Positions 1 through 7,051 of a stretch of DNA of 32,306 nucleotides are shown here, one piece after another (the first letter of the stretch is position 1; every line of letters begins with the position of its first letter). The translations under genes were made by a program, and so were the position numbers. The DNA is from Bifidobacterium breve (GTDB taxonomy: Bacteria > Actinomycetota > Thermoleophilia > Solirubrobacterales > Solirubrobacteraceae): the NCBI GenBank assembly GCA_945889475.1, contig CAMDBT010000018.1, forward strand, positions 1-32,306, written 5' to 3'. The notes under the pieces are model-generated. The model worked only from the letters and a program-made list of their open reading frames with translations, was not told the origin of the DNA and searched no databases.

Positions 1-2
1 GC

Positions 3-947
3 GTCGACGTGCAGCGGAGTCGCCGCTCGCTCGGCCTGAGGACCGATCCACAGCCCGACGTTCCAAGCGACGACCCTCGCGCCGAAGGGCTCCCGCGCGA
101 CGGGATCCGCCGCTTCGAACAGCTCTTGCGCCAAGAGCTCGAGCGCCAGCAGATCGAACGGACCTCGTCGCTTCCGGCTGCGCGGCCGCTGCACGAGCTC
201 GACCGCGCGCTGCCAAGCGGCCCGCTCCAGGACCTTGCCGGCGTCCACCGAGTCGTCACTCAACTGAAGCGCAGGCTGAAGACCCAAGGCCAAGAACATC
301 GCGGCCACCGCCGCCACGCCCAGGTAGACATCCGCCGCACGATGCGCGCCTCGCTACAGACCGGCGGCGTGCCGATCACGTTGCGTTATCGCCCGGTGCG
401 GCCGCGCCGGCCGGAGCTGTTCGTGATCTGCGACGTCTCAACCAGCGTCACCAGCGCCTCAGTCTTCTTCCTGTCGGTGATGCACGCGCTGCACGATTCG
501 TTCCGCAAGATGCGCTCCTTCGTCTTCATCGAGCGAATCAGCGAAGTAACCGAAGTCTTCGAGCGCGAGCGTGACTTCAAGGCTGTCAGCGAAGCGATCG
601 GCCGTGACGCCGGCGTCGCCGACATCTCCGGCTACACCGACTACGGCCGCGTCTGGGGCGAGCTACTGGAGCAGATCCAGGACGAGCTGCACCCGCGCGC
701 GACCGTGATCGTGCTCGGCGACGCACGCACCAATGGCCGCGCCCCTGGCGCCCAGCTCTTCGCCCAAATCGCGGCTCGAGCCGGGCGCACCTACTGGCTC
801 AACCCGGAGCCGCGGCTGTACTGGAACTACGGTGACTCGGTGATCGACACCTACGCCCAGTACTGCGAGGCCTACGAGTGCTGGACGACGGCCCAGCTCG
901 AGCACTTCGTGAAGGTTTTGACGGCTCCCGAAGCTACGCGGCCTTAG
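3..947 (+). CDS. VWA domain-containing protein, CoxE-like (5' partial)
   Basis: The frame is open to the left edge of the window, so the GTG at base 9 need not be the true start and the N-terminus is probably missing. The visible part has a charged, Arg/Glu-rich N-terminal region (residues 1-115 counted from the GTG), then a von Willebrand A fold. The MIDAS metal-site motif DxSxS is D142-V-S-T-S146 in the first strand. A Thr in the SGYTDYG segment (about residue 208) and an Asp in the LGDART segment fit the other two MIDAS elements. This layout matches the CoxE/VWA_CoxE family, whose members usually work with a MoxR/CoxD AAA ATPase in maturation of metal enzymes or complexes; that partner would lie outside the window. 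The stop overlaps the convergent monooxygenase gene by 14 bp. Family call firm, cellular role unknown. Confidence 0.85.
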   Translation, partial: VDVQRSRRSLGLRTDPQPDVPSDDPRAEGLPRDGIRRFEQLLRQELERQQIERTSSLPAARPLHELDRALPSGPLQDLAGVHRVVTQLKRRLKTQGQEHRGHRRHAQVDIRRTMRASLQTGGVPITLRYRPVRPRRPELFVICDVSTSVTSASVFFLSVMHALHDSFRKMRSFVFIERISEVTEVFERERDFKAVSEAIGRDAGVADISGYTDYGRVWGELLEQIQDELHPRATVIVLGDARTNGRAPGAQLFAQIAARAGRTYWLNPEPRLYWNYGDSVIDTYAQYCEAYECWTTAQLEHFVKVLTAPEATRP

Positions 948-2418
948 CGGCCGACCGATTCGCTGCTCGCTCGAACTGAAGCGCACCACCGGCGGTCAGT
1001 TCACACGCCAGCTCACGTTCGTCGCGGGCTAGGTCTTGGCTCATCTCCCAGTGCTCGTTTGAGCCTTGGCGCGGGAAGAGGTGAAGCGAGCGGTTGACGT
1101 AGCCGGCACCGAAGTCGAGCATCGGCCGCGTCTGCTGCGACGGGTCGGGGTTGACAGCCGTGCACTTGTCGAAGCCGCAGCGGTCGATGTAGCTCAGCAG
1201 GCGGCAGACGTAGTCGATCACGAGCCCGACCTTCAGCGTCAGCGAAACGTTGTAGTTGCCGATCGCGAAGGCGAAGTTTGGTACGCCGCTGAGCATCGCC
1301 CCCTTGTATACGAGCGCCTCGGGAAGCTCAACCGGCGCGCCGTCGACGGTCAGCTCAACGCCACCGAAGGCGAGCAGCTCAAGCCCGGTCGCGGTAACGA
1401 TGATGTCGGCCTCCAGCCGCTCACCGCTGACCAGCTCAATCCCATCCTCGCTGAAGCTGGCGATCTGATCGGTTACGACCGAGCAGTCGCCGCGCGAGAT
1501 GCTCTTGAAGAGATCCCCATTCGGGACCGCGCAGAGCCGCTGATCCCAAGGGCCGTAATCGGGCGCGAAGTGACGGTCGACCTCGAAGTCATCTGGCAGC
1601 TGCTGGCTCACCGACCAGCGCAGGAAGCGCTTCACCAACTGCGGCCGCGACTGAGCGAGATTGAAGACGAAACGCTGACGCCAGATGTTTTTACGCCGCG
1701 TTACGGCCGACGCCCGATCGGCCGGCAGCAGCCGGTTGAGCAGGTTGGCCACGGAGTCCTTGCGCGGCACACTAATTACGTAGCTTGGCGACCGTTGCAG
1801 CATCGTCACATGAGCTGCCTGGGCGGCCATCGCCGGAACTATCGTGACGGCGGTGGCGCCGCTGCCGATGACGACGATGCGCTTGCCAGCGTAGTCGAGC
1901 CCTTGAGGCCAATCCTGCGGATGGATGATCGGCCCGGCGAACCGCTCCTGGCCCTCGAAGCGCGGCTGGTAGCCACGGTCGTAGCGGAAGTAGCCGCTGG
2001 CGCAGAAGAGCCAGCCGCAGGTGATCGTGATCGCCTCGCCGCCGCTCGCCGTCGCCTCAACGCTCCACAGCCCTTCGTCGCTGCTCCAGCTCGCGGCGGC
2101 GACGCGCCAGCCGTAATGAATCTTGCGATCGACGCCGTATTCGGCCGCCGTCTCGCGGATGTAATCGAGCACCTCGGGGCCGTCGACAATCGCGTTCTCG
2201 CCGATCCAAGGCCGGAACCGGTAGCCGAGCGTGTGGAGGTCGGAATCGGAGCGAACTCCTGGGTAGCGGAAGAGATCCCAAGTGCCACCGCTGGCGTCGC
2301 GCGCTTCGAGGATCGCGTAGCTCTTCTGCGGCAGATCCTGCTGCAAGCGACAGGCAGCGCCGATTCCCGAGATTCCGGCGCCGATGATCAAGACATCTAC
2401 GTGGCTGGACTGCTCCAT
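934..2418 (-). CDS. ethA: EthA-like FAD-dependent Baeyer-Villiger monooxygenase
   Basis: A 494-residue flavoprotein monooxygenase closely resembling mycobacterial EthA from end to end. The N-terminal FAD Rossmann motif is GAGISG (residues 13-18). The Baeyer-Villiger fingerprint FxGxxxHxxxW is F160-A-G-x3-H166-x3-W170. The second, NADPH-binding Rossmann motif is GSGATA (185-190). The family uses NADPH and O2 to turn ketones into esters or to oxidise thioethers; EthA activates ethionamide in mycobacteria, but the natural substrate is not known. I chose ATG 2418 although the frame stays open to 2487. The first residues of EthA homologues align from here, and the longer form would read through the cspA terminator hairpin at 2448-2475. 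No clear Shine-Dalgarno precedes 2418. Its 3' end overlaps the convergent VWA gene. Confidence 0.9.
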   Translation of the reverse strand: MEQSSHVDVLIIGAGISGIGAACRLQQDLPQKSYAILEARDASGGTWDLFRYPGVRSDSDLHTLGYRFRPWIGENAIVDGPEVLDYIRETAAEYGVDRKIHYGWRVAAASWSSDEGLWSVEATASGGEAITITCGWLFCASGYFRYDRGYQPRFEGQERFAGPIIHPQDWPQGLDYAGKRIVVIGSGATAVTIVPAMAAQAAHVTMLQRSPSYVISVPRKDSVANLLNRLLPADRASAVTRRKNIWRQRFVFNLAQSRPQLVKRFLRWSVSQQLPDDFEVDRHFAPDYGPWDQRLCAVPNGDLFKSISRGDCSVVTDQIASFSEDGIELVSGERLEADIIVTATGLELLAFGGVELTVDGAPVELPEALVYKGAMLSGVPNFAFAIGNYNVSLTLKVGLVIDYVCRLLSYIDRCGFDKCTAVNPDPSQQTRPMLDFGAGYVNRSLHLFPRQGSNEHWEMSQDLARDERELACELTAGGALQFERAANRSAAKAA

Positions 2419-2447
2419 CAGGGGAGGATACGGGAGCGCCCAAACGA

Positions 2448-2475
2448 CAACGGGCCGCCCGAAGGCGACCCGTTG
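2448..2475 (-). terminator. Intrinsic terminator of cspA (UUCG tetraloop)
   Basis: On the minus strand a 12-bp stem (one G-U wobble) closes a UUCG tetraloop and is followed by a short T-rich tract (GTCGTTTG). It lies 38 bp past the cspA stop codon and just before the chosen start of the EthA-like gene. This supports a separate cspA transcript and the shorter ethA start. Confidence 0.75.
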
Positions 2476-2513
2476 CAAAGACTCCATCTGCGGCCGCTAG
2501 GGCCGCGGGGCCT

Positions 2514-2717
2514 TTAGATCGTGCGCACGTCCTTAGCGCTCGGACCCTTCGGGCCCTCTTCTGATTCGAACTCCACCTTTGCGCCTTCAGCAAGGGACTT
2601 GTAGCCCTCACCGAGGATCGCTGAATGGTGTACGAACAGGTCCTTACCGGCTTCATCAGGCGTAATAAACCCGAAGCCCTTTTCATCACTAAACCACTTG
2701 ACTGTTCCAGTCGCCAT
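2514..2717 (-). CDS. cspA: Cold-shock protein (CspA family)
   Basis: A 67-residue single cold-shock domain, the normal length for the family. RNP1 is KGFGFI (residues 13-18) and RNP2 is LFVHH (27-31), the aromatic patches that bind single-stranded RNA or DNA. It should act as an RNA chaperone in the cytoplasm. A good Shine-Dalgarno, GGAGG (2726-2730), sits 8 nt before the ATG inside a small potential hairpin. A strong UUCG-loop terminator follows the gene, so it is probably monocistronic. It is divergent from the lipoprotein gene at 2897. Whether it is cold-induced or constitutive cannot be told from sequence. Confidence 0.96.
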   Translation of the reverse strand: MATGTVKWFSDEKGFGFITPDEAGKDLFVHHSAILGEGYKSLAEGAKVEFESEEGPKGPSAKDVRTI

Positions 2718-2721
2718 CGAA

Positions 2722-2740
2722 ATAACCTCCGCGGCGTTAT
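2722..2740 (-). promoter_or_regulatory. cspA ribosome-binding-site hairpin
   Basis: In the cspA mRNA, AUAAC and GUUAU form a perfect 5-bp inverted repeat around a 9-nt loop. The Shine-Dalgarno GGAGG lies across the loop and the 3' arm. Such a weak stem could tune ribosome access with temperature, but 5 mostly A-U pairs are marginal and may be chance. Confidence 0.3.
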
Positions 2741-2896
2741 GTGCTGCGTACTCGCGGAGATGCTGTGAGGCAATCGTGCGGGCGCTGGCACTGCTTTCAT
2801 CGCGCTTATGCGCGACATTGACAAGCCGAACGGTAGCAGGCGGGCGTTATTGCGCAAGGGGCCATCGTTCAGCGGCGTTATCGTCAGGATAATTCG

Positions 2897-3913
2897 ATGA
2901 TCAGACCGCTCTCAATCGCCGCAACCGTCGCCGCCATCGCGCTGACCGCCTGCGGGGCCAAGAAAGACGTCGTCACGACCCCTACGCAACATCCGGTTCG
3001 AGTCGTTCTCGACCGTCCGGCTAACGCCGACCATGTTGGCTTCTACATGGCTCAAGCGACCGGCGAATTCGCCAAGGTTGGACTCGACGTAAAGCTGATC
3101 GCCCCGACCGACCCGTCGCAGCCGCTGGAGCTGCTGGCGAGCGGCGACGCTGACTTGGCGATCTCGTATCAGCCGGAGCTTCTGATCGCTCGCGATCAGG
3201 GGGCCGCGATCATCGCGGTTGGTGCGATTGCACAGCGGCCGCTGACCTCGCTGATGAGCGTCAACGACAAGGCGGTTGATCCGCGCAAGCTTGAGGGCGC
3301 AACGGTCGGCACCTCCGGCCTCCCCTACCAAGACGGGTTCCTCGACCAGATTCTCTCGGCCGCAGGGGTAGATACGAGCTCAATCAAGAGGCTCGACGTC
3401 GGCTTTGAGTTAGAGCGGGCGATGCTCTCAGGGCGCGTTGACGCAACGCTCGGAGCCTTCTGGAACATCGAGGGCACGGCGCTGCGGGCGAACAAGAAGC
3501 GGCCGCGGATCATGCCGGTCGATCGGGCCGGCATTCCTCCTTACGATGAGCTGGTGCTGGCAGCGCGCAACGACACCGTCTCGCGCAACGGCGCGATGAT
3601 CCGCCGCTTGATCGGCGCGCTGGGGCGCGCGACGAAAGCCGCTAGTGCAGAACCGGCGGCGGCCGCCGCAGCGCTCCGTGAAGCGGCGCCGACCCTAGAC
3701 AAGCGTGATGCGACGGCAACCGTCGCCGCCACGCTGGGGGTGCTCTTTCCGTCCGCGCGCAAGCCGTTTGGCTGGCAGGATCCAAGCCAGTGGCAGATCT
3801 TCGCCGACTGGATGAAGCGCAACGAGCTACTGGCGACTGCGGTCGACAGCGCGCAGGCCTTCACGAACGAGTTTCTGCCTGGCGAAGGGCTCGGTTCAAC
3901 GACCAACCCTTAG
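2897..3913 (+). CDS. NMT1/THI5-like ABC transporter substrate-binding lipoprotein
   Basis: A 338-residue exported lipoprotein. The N-terminus is a signal peptide ending in the lipobox LTAC (16-19), with Cys19 as the lipidated residue. The mature part begins with a strand and a DHVGFYMAQ-type segment (about residues 46-54), then EFAKVGLDVKLIAP and a DLAISYQPELLIARDQG stretch. These are characteristic of the NMT1/THI5-like fold that binds thiamine precursors (formyl-aminomethylpyrimidine, HMP) or related small aromatics. CAGGA precedes the ATG by 6-7 nt. No permease or ATPase gene is adjacent: the neighbours are cspA (divergent) and a convergent membrane-protein gene. It must therefore work with a transporter encoded elsewhere. 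The ligand is not predictable beyond the family. Confidence 0.85.
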   Translation: MIRPLSIAATVAAIALTACGAKKDVVTTPTQHPVRVVLDRPANADHVGFYMAQATGEFAKVGLDVKLIAPTDPSQPLELLASGDADLAISYQPELLIARDQGAAIIAVGAIAQRPLTSLMSVNDKAVDPRKLEGATVGTSGLPYQDGFLDQILSAAGVDTSSIKRLDVGFELERAMLSGRVDATLGAFWNIEGTALRANKKRPRIMPVDRAGIPPYDELVLAARNDTVSRNGAMIRRLIGALGRATKAASAEPAAAAAALREAAPTLDKRDATATVAATLGVLFPSARKPFGWQDPSQWQIFADWMKRNELLATAVDSAQAFTNEFLPGEGLGSTTNP

Positions 3914-3930
3914 CGGCGCAGGTTGAAGAT

Positions 3931-4218
3931 TCAGCGCTGCAGCATGTGAACGTCGACCAGGAACGATCGCGATGCGGCGATCGTGCTCTGGCCCGCGCGC
4001 TTGCGGCGGCGAGCAGCCTTGCCTTTGCGGCGGCGCGAAACGACGGCGCAGACGACAGCGCCGGCGACGAACGATCCACCGACAACGGCGGCCTGAGTGG
4101 CAACCAGCTCAGCTGGCGAGCGACGGGCCTGCAGCGTGCGCGCGCCATTGACGACGACGGCATCGACCTCTTCGTCGAGCTCACTGCGTTCACTGCTGGC
4201 TGGCCCGGTGTCAAGCAT
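3931..4218 (-). CDS. Small single-pass membrane protein, unknown function
   Basis: A 95-residue protein with an acidic N-terminal segment (EELDEEVDAVVV-like), one hydrophobic helix (about residues 41-61), then a very basic cluster of Arg and Lys and a C-terminal SFLVDVHMLQR tail. By the positive-inside rule the basic tail should be cytoplasmic. The ATG at 4218 overlaps the stop of the upstream acyltransferase gene by 8 nt, so translation is probably coupled; a TTG 12 nt further up (4230) is the alternative start. The opposite-phase open frame at 3861-4214 lacks protein-like features. I do not recognise a named family. The coupling suggests a role linked to the acyltransferase, but that is inference. 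Confidence 0.65.
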   Translation of the reverse strand: MLDTGPASSERSELDEEVDAVVVNGARTLQARRSPAELVATQAAVVGGSFVAGAVVCAVVSRRRKGKAARRRKRAGQSTIAASRSFLVDVHMLQR

Positions 4219-5449
4219 CGTCAGCGGCAAGGGTAGCTTCGTTCGCGCCTGCGTGCGAGGGAGCTACGCGCCAAGGGAACGCTTCAGCGTCGGGCAGCGA
4301 CGGCTCGGCGCCCTCGACGAGCAGTCGCTCATAGAAACGGTAGCGCCGCACGACGGTGCCGCCCATCCCTTCCATGCCACGGTTCATCGCCTTGTTGGTC
4401 TCCAGAATCCAGCCCGTTTCGCCGCCGGTCTGAGGAGTGCTCTCGGCCGATTCGTAGTGCATCTCATAGAGCCGTGCGGCAACGCCAGCGTGCTGGTAGT
4501 CGCGCTTGACGCCGAGCGCAAAGACGCGCACGCGATCGATCTTCCGGCGCGCGCGCAGAATCGCCAGCCAGCCCAGCGGCAGCAGCCTGCCGTTGCCGGC
4601 GGCCTTGATCGCCTGGTTGAAGTCGGGCAGCGTCAGTGCCGCGCCGACGACCTCGCCGGTGTCGGCCTTTTCAGCGATCATCGCCCAGTTCTCGTCGAGC
4701 ACAAACCTCAGATTCTCAGCGTAGGCCCGAGCCTCTTTCTCGCTCAGCGGCACGAAGCCCCAGTTGCGCTCCCAAGCCTCGTTGTAAACCTCAAGAAAGC
4801 GCCCGACCTCAGCCTGCAGCTCTCTCTTGCGCATCGGGCGACAGATGATTCCGTGTTCGCTCTCGACCTTGCCAGCCATCTCCCAGATCGCTGGATGAAC
4901 GTCGGCCTTGCCACTGATGTGCAGATCCCACATCAGCGTGTCCATCGCCTTGCGCAGCCCGCAGGCCTCCTCCAGCAGCTTGCGGTAGTAGGGGAAGTGC
5001 CATTCGGTGAGGATGATTGGCGTTAGCTCGTAACCCTCGATCAGCAGGCCGCACTCGTCGTTGGTCGAGAAGCTCATCGGGCCGACGATCCGATCGCGTC
5101 CGCGCTCGCGATTCCATTCAGCGGCAGCGTCGATCAGCGCCGTCGCCGCCTCCACGTCATCCTCGCATTCGAAGAAGCCGAAGAGACCCCAGCGGTTGCC
5201 CTGAAACTGGTTGAGGTTGTCGTCAACGTGGGCCGAGATGCGGCCAACCACACGTCCCTCTCGGTAGGCGAGGAAGAACTGAACCTCGGCGTGCTCGAAG
5301 AATGGGTTGTGCTTGGGATCGATGTGCCTGGCGCGCTCGAACCGCAGCGGCGCAACCCAAGTAGGCTGATCGGCGTAAAGCCGGTAGGGAAAGTCAAGAA
5401 ACTGCTTCCGCTGGGCCTTTGTTTCCACCGGCTTTATCTCTACGCTCAT
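4211..5449 (-). CDS. GNAT-fold N-acyltransferase, YghO-like
   Basis: A 412-residue protein of the large GNAT/YghO-like group. The N-terminal half has the family-typical FPYRLY and HAEVQFFLAYREGRVVGRI regions (about 20-75). The C-terminal half has an acyl-CoA/ACP-binding type motif Q319-H-A-G-V-A-A325 and the family-typical ending with NRGMEGMGG (356-364). Start: ATG 5449, because the N-terminal VEIKPVETKAQRKQFLDFPYRLY block aligns with the usual start of the family. The gene is divergent from the serine-palmitoyltransferase-like gene with 14 bp between start codons and is followed by a coupled small membrane protein. As I recall, bacterial ceramide synthase belongs to this type of GNAT-like protein and acts in the same pathway as SPT, so N-acylation of a sphingoid-type base is an attractive guess. 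A generic acyltransferase role is the alternative. Confidence 0.75.
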   Translation of the reverse strand: MSVEIKPVETKAQRKQFLDFPYRLYADQPTWVAPLRFERARHIDPKHNPFFEHAEVQFFLAYREGRVVGRISAHVDDNLNQFQGNRWGLFGFFECEDDVEAATALIDAAAEWNRERGRDRIVGPMSFSTNDECGLLIEGYELTPIILTEWHFPYYRKLLEEACGLRKAMDTLMWDLHISGKADVHPAIWEMAGKVESEHGIICRPMRKRELQAEVGRFLEVYNEAWERNWGFVPLSEKEARAYAENLRFVLDENWAMIAEKADTGEVVGAALTLPDFNQAIKAAGNGRLLPLGWLAILRARRKIDRVRVFALGVKRDYQHAGVAARLYEMHYESAESTPQTGGETGWILETNKAMNRGMEGMGGTVVRRYRFYERLLVEGAEPSLPDAEAFPWRVAPSHAGANEATLAADDA

Positions 5450-5463
5450 TGCCAGCAGCCTAT

Positions 5464-6768
5464 ATGTCCAGAACCCGAGTCGATCTTTTCGCCAAGGTAC
5501 GCGGCCATGAACGCGAGGCGCAGCTGCGCGCCGCTCGCGAGGCCGATCTGCTGCCCTACTTCCGCCTGCTCAACGGACCGGCGCGGCCGGTCGTCACGAT
5601 GGAGGGCGCCGAGCGGATCATGCTCGGCTCAAATAACTACCTCGGACTGACCGGCGACGAGCGCGTGATCAACGGCGCCCGCGAAGCGCTCGACCTGTAC
5701 GGAACCGGGCTGACCGGCTCGCGGCTGTTGAACGGAACGATTCCGCTGCACATCGAGTTAGAGCGCGAGATCGCCGAGTGGATCGGGACCGAGGATGCGC
5801 TCGTCTTCACAACCGGCCACCAAGCCAACCTCGGAACGATCGGGACGATCCTGGGGCCTGGCGACACGGTGATCGCCGACTCCGGCGACCACGCGTCGAT
5901 CCTCGACGGCTGCATCCAGTCGAAGGCCAAGCTAAGGCCGTTTCGCCATAACCGGCTCGACAAACTTGAGCGCGCGCTGGAGCGCGCTGCTGGCGATGGC
6001 GGCGGCGTCCTCGTCGTCGTCGACGGCGTCTTCTCGATGGAAGGCGACGTCGCGCCGGTCGACAAGATCGCCGCGCTCTGCGCCGCCCACGGAGCGCGCC
6101 TACTGGTTGATGATGCGCACGGCTCGGGCGTGCTCGGCGCGCGCGGCTCGGGCACGCCGGAGCTACTTGGTGTCGAGGATCAGGTAGACCTGAGGACCGG
6201 GACGTTTTCCAAGTCGCTGGCCTCGTGCGGCGGCTTTGTCGCTGGAAACGCCGAGGTTATTGACTATCTGCGCGTCTCCGCGCGGGCCTACCTGTTCACA
6301 GCCTCGGCAGTCCCTGCGGCGGTCGGCGCGGCGCTGGCGGCGCTGCGAATCATCCGCTCCGAAGACGGGCCGCCGCTCTTCTCAGCGGTGCTGGAGAACG
6401 CCCGCTACCTGCGCGACGGGTTGGAGGCGCTCGGCTTCGCCGTCGTCGCGCCGCAACAGCTCGGCTCGCCGACCGCGCAGCTCGACGCGCCGGGCGTCGC
6501 AGGCGGCAACATTGTCACGCCGATTGTGCCGGTGGTCGTCGGCGACGACTGGAAGGCGGTGCTGCTCTGGCGCGCGCTCTACGACGCCGGCGTCTTCGTC
6601 AATACCGCCCTCCACCCGGCCGTGCCGCCGAGCGGCGCGCTGCTGCGTACGAGCGTGATGGCAACCCACGACCGCGCCACGCTGGATCGCGCCCTAGCTG
6701 CCTTCGAGTCGGTCAAGGTGAGTTTCGAAGCAGAGCACGGTGCGCTACCTGGGCCGGGCGACCACTAG
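5464..6768 (+). CDS. Alpha-oxoamine synthase, serine palmitoyltransferase-like
   Basis: A 434-residue PLP enzyme of fold type I. The YGTGLTGSRLLNGT block (79-92), the stacking His in GDHAS (His143), the VDDAHG motif (Asp216, His219) and the Schiff-base Lys250 in GTFSKS are all present. The family condenses an amino acid with an acyl-thioester and releases CO2 and CoA or ACP. Members are serine palmitoyltransferase (SPT), 8-amino-7-oxononanoate synthase (BioF) and glycine C-acetyltransferase. The N-terminal DLFAKVRG block, SNNYLGL and FSKSLAS-GGFVAG favour the SPT branch, and no bio genes are nearby. ATG 5464 is chosen because the N-terminus aligns from there; no Shine-Dalgarno is visible. Paired divergently with a GNAT/YghO acyltransferase, it could start a sphingolipid-like pathway. 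The substrate is inferred, not proven. Confidence 0.8.
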   Translation: MSRTRVDLFAKVRGHEREAQLRAAREADLLPYFRLLNGPARPVVTMEGAERIMLGSNNYLGLTGDERVINGAREALDLYGTGLTGSRLLNGTIPLHIELEREIAEWIGTEDALVFTTGHQANLGTIGTILGPGDTVIADSGDHASILDGCIQSKAKLRPFRHNRLDKLERALERAAGDGGGVLVVVDGVFSMEGDVAPVDKIAALCAAHGARLLVDDAHGSGVLGARGSGTPELLGVEDQVDLRTGTFSKSLASCGGFVAGNAEVIDYLRVSARAYLFTASAVPAAVGAALAALRIIRSEDGPPLFSAVLENARYLRDGLEALGFAVVAPQQLGSPTAQLDAPGVAGGNIVTPIVPVVVGDDWKAVLLWRALYDAGVFVNTALHPAVPPSGALLRTSVMATHDRATLDRALAAFESVKVSFEAEHGALPGPGDH

Positions 6769-6807
6769 CGAGCGCGAGTCTGGCGACGCTACCGGCGTAC
6801 TAATTCT

Positions 6808-6831
6808 GCGCTCTGAGCGCGCAAATTGTTT
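6808..6831 (+). terminator. Weak candidate terminator after the SPT-like gene
   Basis: A perfect inverted repeat GCGCTC-T-GAGCGC (6808-6820) is followed by CAAATTGTTT. With a realistic loop the stem is only 4-5 bp, so this is a weak intrinsic terminator candidate 40 bp past the stop codon. Confidence 0.3.
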
Positions 6832-6839
6832 ACAGCATG

Positions 6840-6869
6840 TTGACGACCGGGCCCTCGATTTCGTAGCTT
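6840..6869 (+). promoter_or_regulatory. Candidate sigma-70-type promoter upstream of mIHF
   Basis: TTGACG (6840-6845), an 18-bp spacer and TAGCTT (6864-6869) form a plausible -35/-10 pair. The predicted transcription start is near 6876, which would give mIHF a leader of about 175 nt. The -10 is only a partial match. Confidence 0.35.
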
Positions 6870-6875
6870 TAGGGA

Positions 6876-6993
6876 GTCGGCTGCTTGGTGGCCGCGAACG
6901 GGAGCGAGAGGCACTAGCTGAAGCCCGAAGGGTACCCGGCGAAGTCGTCATCAAGCACCCACCACAGCTTGATCGAAGCGGCGGCTAAGCCGC
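6876..6993 (+). ncRNA. Candidate structured RNA or mIHF leader
   Basis: The 283-bp stretch between the SPT-like gene and mIHF holds no convincing protein gene, but it has dense pairing potential. A perfect 7-bp hairpin (6950-6956 with 6967-6973) encloses a 10-nt loop whose CCACCA (6959-6964) is exactly complementary to UGGUGG at 6886-6891, so a pseudoknot is possible. CGGCU (6878-6882) can close the whole element with AGCCG (6988-6992), or the 3' part can fold locally as GCGGC-UAA-GCCGC (6981-6993), which would be a switch-like alternative. I could not match it to a known riboswitch, 6S RNA, tmRNA, SRP RNA or RNase P. It may be an autoregulatory leader of mIHF or a separate small RNA. Confidence 0.3.
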
Positions 6994-7051
6994 GACGAGA
7001 CCGTCCTGACCTGAAACATTTGGCGCCCGACCGGTGCGTTAAGGAGTCCCT

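Noticed and set aside
1066-2517. A 483-codon open frame opposite the EthA-like gene
   Set aside because: It is the antisense of a well-supported flavoprotein gene; its composition is a shadow of high-GC codon use with no recognisable family.
3861-4214. A 117-codon minus-strand frame overlapping the small membrane protein gene in another phase
   Set aside because: Ser/Arg/Ala-rich shadow without a hydrophobic helix; the alternative frame gives a sensible membrane protein coupled to its neighbour.
6740-6988. An 82-codon open frame on the plus strand after the SPT-like gene
   Set aside because: It overlaps the end of the SPT-like gene, has no Shine-Dalgarno, has no recognisable protein character and covers the potential structured RNA.
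6876-6993. 6S RNA, tmRNA or SRP RNA at the gene-free stretch
   Set aside because: No tag reading frame, SRP loop consensus or clear long central bubble was found; kept only as an unidentified structured RNA candidate.
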